A stretch of 41,661 nt of DNA from a virus, in IMG/VR virus record IMGVR_UViG_3300031775_000008, positions 1 through 41,661 of that record; one strand, 5' to 3'. Positions 38,732 through 41,661 of the stretch are shown here, piece after piece; position 1 is the stretch's first letter; the number at the start of each line of letters is the position of its first letter. Made by a program: the position numbers and the translations under genes. The notes below the pieces were generated by a model that did not search any database, had not been told where the DNA came from, and was given only the letters and a program-made list of their open reading frames with translations.

Positions 38732-40981
38732 ATGCCTGCTAGTTATAACAAGAAAAAACAGTCAATCCTTATGTCTGGTAAGATGAAGGACATGCTTGGT
38801 TACAAGGAAGGATCTGTTCCAAACGACCAGACAGTACATCCTGAGGTTATAAAATCATTAGAGCTACTCGAGCATTATATGAATATGCGTAATGAATGGG
38901 CTACCAAGTTCAGAGAAGCTGAAGAATTTAGAAATGGTGTTCAATGGAGCGCTAATCAAGTTAATCAACTTAAAAAGCGCGGACAAACTCCTATTGTAGT
39001 TAATCGTATTCATCCAGCAGTAGAAACTGCAAAGGCTATGCTTACATCTCGTAAGCCAGAATTCAGAGCAACAGCTAGGGAAGATAGCGACCGAAAGGTC
39101 GCTGATGTATTCTCATCCCTTTTCCAATGGATGTTTGATATTAGTGCTGCTGAGGTTGAGCTAAAGAGAATGATTGATGATTATTACGTTGGTGGTATGG
39201 GAGTTCTGCAAGCTTATCAAGATCCAAACGCTGATATGGGTAATGGTGAAGTTATATTAAAAGCCTTATACCCATTAGATGTTTACATAGATCCTAATGC
39301 TAGGGATCCTTTTTGCAGAGACGCGGCTTCTATTATTGTTGCTAGGCTTATGACAGATGAAGAAGCATTTAAACAATGGCCTGAGTATAAAAGTAAAATT
39401 GAAAATGCAGAAGTATCTGACCATGTGAGATATCCGAGAACTTCTTTAGAGAAGTTAGATGGTCAAATAATGACTGGAGATCTAGACACTCAGGACAATG
39501 CTCATCATAAGAAGCGTGAATACATAGAGCGTTATACAAGAATTAAACAAGATGTCTATAAAATCTATGATACGACTACTAAATATCAAGCATTATATAC
39601 AAACGAAGAGTATCAAAAATATCGTAATGAACCAGCAATAGAACTTCTTCCTATTCAGGGAGAAATAACATATGTGACAGATTTGCTGGAAGTAGAAGAA
39701 TACATGGCTATTGATGAAGCTGGTAATGGTTATTTTCATATGACAATGGATCCACAGACAGGACAACCTGTTATGCAACCAGGGATGGAAATGCAAGGAG
39801 CGATTCCAAATAGTACTGTAGAAATAAATATCATACCAAAGCAGCAATTAATAGACAAAGATATTATTATGTCGAATAAGATTTCTCGTAATAGAGTTCA
39901 AATGATTGTTTCTGTTGGAAGCGCACTACTTTATACACGGATTCTCCCTGTTGAAGATTACCCTATTGTAACTATGATGAATGTTCATAATAGAAACCCA
40001 TTTCCTGAGAGCGATGTCCGTATATATAGACCGTTACAAGAATATATTAATAAAATTAGAAGCTTAATAGTTGCTCATGCATCTACAAGCACAAATGTAA
40101 AGCTATTAATACCAAGAGGGGCTGTAAATAAAAAAGAAATTGAGCAAGAATGGGGTAGAGCAGGTACTGCTGTTATAGAATTTGACGGGGAGCTTGGCGC
40201 TCCTGTTGTCGCTGGACCAATTCCACTTCCGAATGAGTTATATAAAAACGAAGCGGATGCAAAGCATGATCTTGAGTATGGATTTGGGATTTTTGAGTTA
40301 ATGCAAGGGGGTAGCCAAGGAGCACCCAGCACCTATAGAGGTACGATTGCCATAGATGAATATGGCCAAAGACGAATAAAATCCCGACAAGATGATCTTG
40401 AATCAGTCCTGAACCAGTTGGCTAAAGTCACGATTCCTCTAATGCAACAAATATATACAGAAGAAAAGGTTATCAGACTCGTTCAGCCTTCAGGACTGAT
40501 CAAAGAAACTAAATTTAATTATAATAATGAAGACTTAACTGGTAGAATCAATGATATTACCACAGGTGCTTACGATATAGTTGTCGTAACAGGTTCTACC
40601 TTACCATCTAATAGATGGGCACAATTTGAATTCTACATGCAAATGTACGAAAAGGGGCTAATAGACCAAGTAGAAACACTTAAGAAAACCGAAGTTGTTG
40701 ACATAGAAGGTGTTCTTGAAAGAATGAATACTATAAAGATGTTACAACAACAGGTAGCCCAGCAAGAAGAAGAGATTAAAGGCTTAAAAGGCGACCTTCA
40801 AACAGCAGATAGAGAAACTGTTGGGGCAAGGAAACGCTTAGAAGTTGAGAAGTTTAAATCAGATTTGTCTGACCAATCGAGCAAAGCTCAAGCTGCTACT
40901 AGCTTGTTTGACGCGCGATTAAAAGACACTCTTGCTATGCAAAAACAGTCGGTTAAACCTGAAAAAGGAGATCGCAAATGA
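38732..40981 (+). CDS. Portal protein, P22-type (749 aa)
   Basis: The N-terminal part carries WATKFREAEEFRNGVQW, GQTPIVVNRI, MLTSRKPEFRATARE and YPLDVYIDPNARDP, a pattern of P22-like portals. A helical, Gln/Glu-rich C-terminus (VAQQEEEIKGLKGDL) forms a coiled-coil barrel-like end. It forms the ring through which DNA enters and leaves the head. It follows terL and overlaps the scaffold-like gene by ATGA. Confidence 0.88.
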   Translation: MPASYNKKKQSILMSGKMKDMLGYKEGSVPNDQTVHPEVIKSLELLEHYMNMRNEWATKFREAEEFRNGVQWSANQVNQLKKRGQTPIVVNRIHPAVETAKAMLTSRKPEFRATAREDSDRKVADVFSSLFQWMFDISAAEVELKRMIDDYYVGGMGVLQAYQDPNADMGNGEVILKALYPLDVYIDPNARDPFCRDAASIIVARLMTDEEAFKQWPEYKSKIENAEVSDHVRYPRTSLEKLDGQIMTGDLDTQDNAHHKKREYIERYTRIKQDVYKIYDTTTKYQALYTNEEYQKYRNEPAIELLPIQGEITYVTDLLEVEEYMAIDEAGNGYFHMTMDPQTGQPVMQPGMEMQGAIPNSTVEINIIPKQQLIDKDIIMSNKISRNRVQMIVSVGSALLYTRILPVEDYPIVTMMNVHNRNPFPESDVRIYRPLQEYINKIRSLIVAHASTSTNVKLLIPRGAVNKKEIEQEWGRAGTAVIEFDGELGAPVVAGPIPLPNELYKNEADAKHDLEYGFGIFELMQGGSQGAPSTYRGTIAIDEYGQRRIKSRQDDLESVLNQLAKVTIPLMQQIYTEEKVIRLVQPSGLIKETKFNYNNEDLTGRINDITTGAYDIVVVTGSTLPSNRWAQFEFYMQMYEKGLIDQVETLKKTEVVDIEGVLERMNTIKMLQQQVAQQEEEIKGLKGDLQTADRETVGARKRLEVEKFKSDLSDQSSKAQAATSLFDARLKDTLAMQKQSVKPEKGDRK

Positions 40982-41661
40982 GCGAAGAAGCAAGACCCCA
41001 AGAAGCCCAAGTAGAAGAACAACAACCAGTAACTGAAGAAGTTTCTCAGGAAACAGCAAATCCTAATGATATGGATCCTTTTGCTGCTCAACCTGAGTCA
41101 ATTATGGATGATACTGGTTCCGACCCTTTTGCTGAGCTAATGGAAACAGATCCACAGGAAACGGAATTACCCGTTGAACCTGCTGGTGACCCAATACAAC
41201 AAGAGGCGCAGTCAGTAGATTCTGATGCGCCTAAAGAAGATCAAAACCAGTATCAATACTGGCAAAGTCAGGCGGATATAAGGTCCAAGGAGCTAAGCAC
41301 TGTTCTGGAAAACTTTGGAGTTGAATCGGTTGATGAATTACAGGCAAAATATGGAGATATCCAAGATATTGCACCTATTGCCCGTTATGTGAAATCAAAT
41401 CCAAATGTTTTAGACAATGTTGAAAACTCTCTTTCCAATGGACAACCTCAAGGTCAGCCGCAAGGAGACCAAGAGACTTCATTGAAGCAACCAGAGAAAC
41501 CTACAAAGCCAAGTAATTACGATGCTCTTGATGCCTATTCAGATCCTAATTCTGATTCCTTTAAATATAAAGAATCTATGGATGAGTATAGAGACCAAAT
41601 GGTCGATTATGCTCGTGCAGAGAATGATATGTTAAAGAATCAGATGGTTCACGAAAAGGAA
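40978..41661 (+). CDS. Scaffold-like protein, partial (first 228 aa)
   Basis: AAAAAGGAG stands about 8 nt before ATG 40978. The frame stays open to the window end with 228 codons and no stop. The N-terminal ~90 residues are acidic, Pro/Gln/Glu-rich and probably disordered; helices follow (SQADIRSKELSTVLENFGVE, ESMDEYRDQMVDYARAENDM). The composition and place right after the portal fit a phage scaffold, with the major capsid gene expected next. Confidence 0.75.
   Translation, partial: MSEEARPQEAQVEEQQPVTEEVSQETANPNDMDPFAAQPESIMDDTGSDPFAELMETDPQETELPVEPAGDPIQQEAQSVDSDAPKEDQNQYQYWQSQADIRSKELSTVLENFGVESVDELQAKYGDIQDIAPIARYVKSNPNVLDNVENSLSNGQPQGQPQGDQETSLKQPEKPTKPSNYDALDAYSDPNSDSFKYKESMDEYRDQMVDYARAENDMLKNQMVHEKE

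Noticed and set aside
1-41661. CRISPR array, insertion sequence, integrase or attachment site
   Set aside because: No regularly spaced direct repeats, transposase or recombinase motifs were seen anywhere in the window.

Overview
The window is about 41.7 kb of a tailed-bacteriophage genome. It is AT-rich, tightly packed and uses the standard stop codons. A P22/podovirus-type portal, a large terminase, internal ejection-type virion proteins, tail fibres and a lysis cluster with an apparent lipoprotein point to a short-tailed (podovirus-like) phage of a Gram-negative host. The host cannot be named from the sequence. Both ends cut the late module: a lipoprotein fragment lies at the left edge and a scaffold-like gene runs off the right edge. 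The missing part therefore probably holds the major capsid gene and a few others of a genome modestly longer than the window.

Layout. (1) 1-2.6 kb, plus strand: a chain of very small, mostly membrane or coiled-coil proteins ending in a lysozyme-like endolysin. (2) 2.6-9.4 kb: a metallophosphoesterase, a large tail structural protein, a tail fibre and a glycine-rich tip-like protein. (3) 9.4-21.8 kb: two internal virion proteins and one 3244-residue giant protein. The giant protein carries what look like the two catalytic barrels of a crAss/YonO-type RNA polymerase, with the DxDxD loop GADLDID. (4) 21.8-28.6 kb, minus strand: small genes and a replication/recombination set (Hjc-like resolvase, Gp157-like protein, AEP primase-helicase fusion, winged-helix protein, SSB-like protein, Sak4-like ATPase). 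No DNA polymerase is recognisable. (5) 28.7-33 kb, minus strand: a ubiquitin-like conjugation cassette (E1-like ThiF, JAMM/JAB protease, a 505-residue protein with an E2-like HP-x7-C motif, and a 69-residue beta-grasp protein ending Gly-Gly-Cys). Three small genes sit ahead of it, one Cys-rich and one hidden GTG-start gene. (6) 33-35.4 kb, minus strand: palindromes and predicted RNA structures, a good sigma-70-like promoter, short genes, a PNK-type 3'-phosphatase and a tRNA with anticodon CAT. (7) 35.6-41.7 kb, plus strand: two tiny genes, a dense stem-loop cluster, then the packaging module (small and large terminase, portal, scaffold).

How the parts may fit together (inference). Leftward transcription from the 33-35 kb region serves takeover, repair and replication; rightward transcription serves packaging, structure and lysis. 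The giant protein sits with the ejection proteins, so it may enter the cell with the DNA and start phage transcription. The Ubl-E2-JAB-E1 genes are stop/start coupled and resemble in content the bacterial Bil-type (Ubl/E2/E1/DUB) systems. They could tag host or phage proteins, or act against competing phages. Together the Ubl cassette and the virion RNA polymerase candidate are the most interesting content. Many genes under about 60 codons were found by reading the gaps between larger genes and are listed separately.
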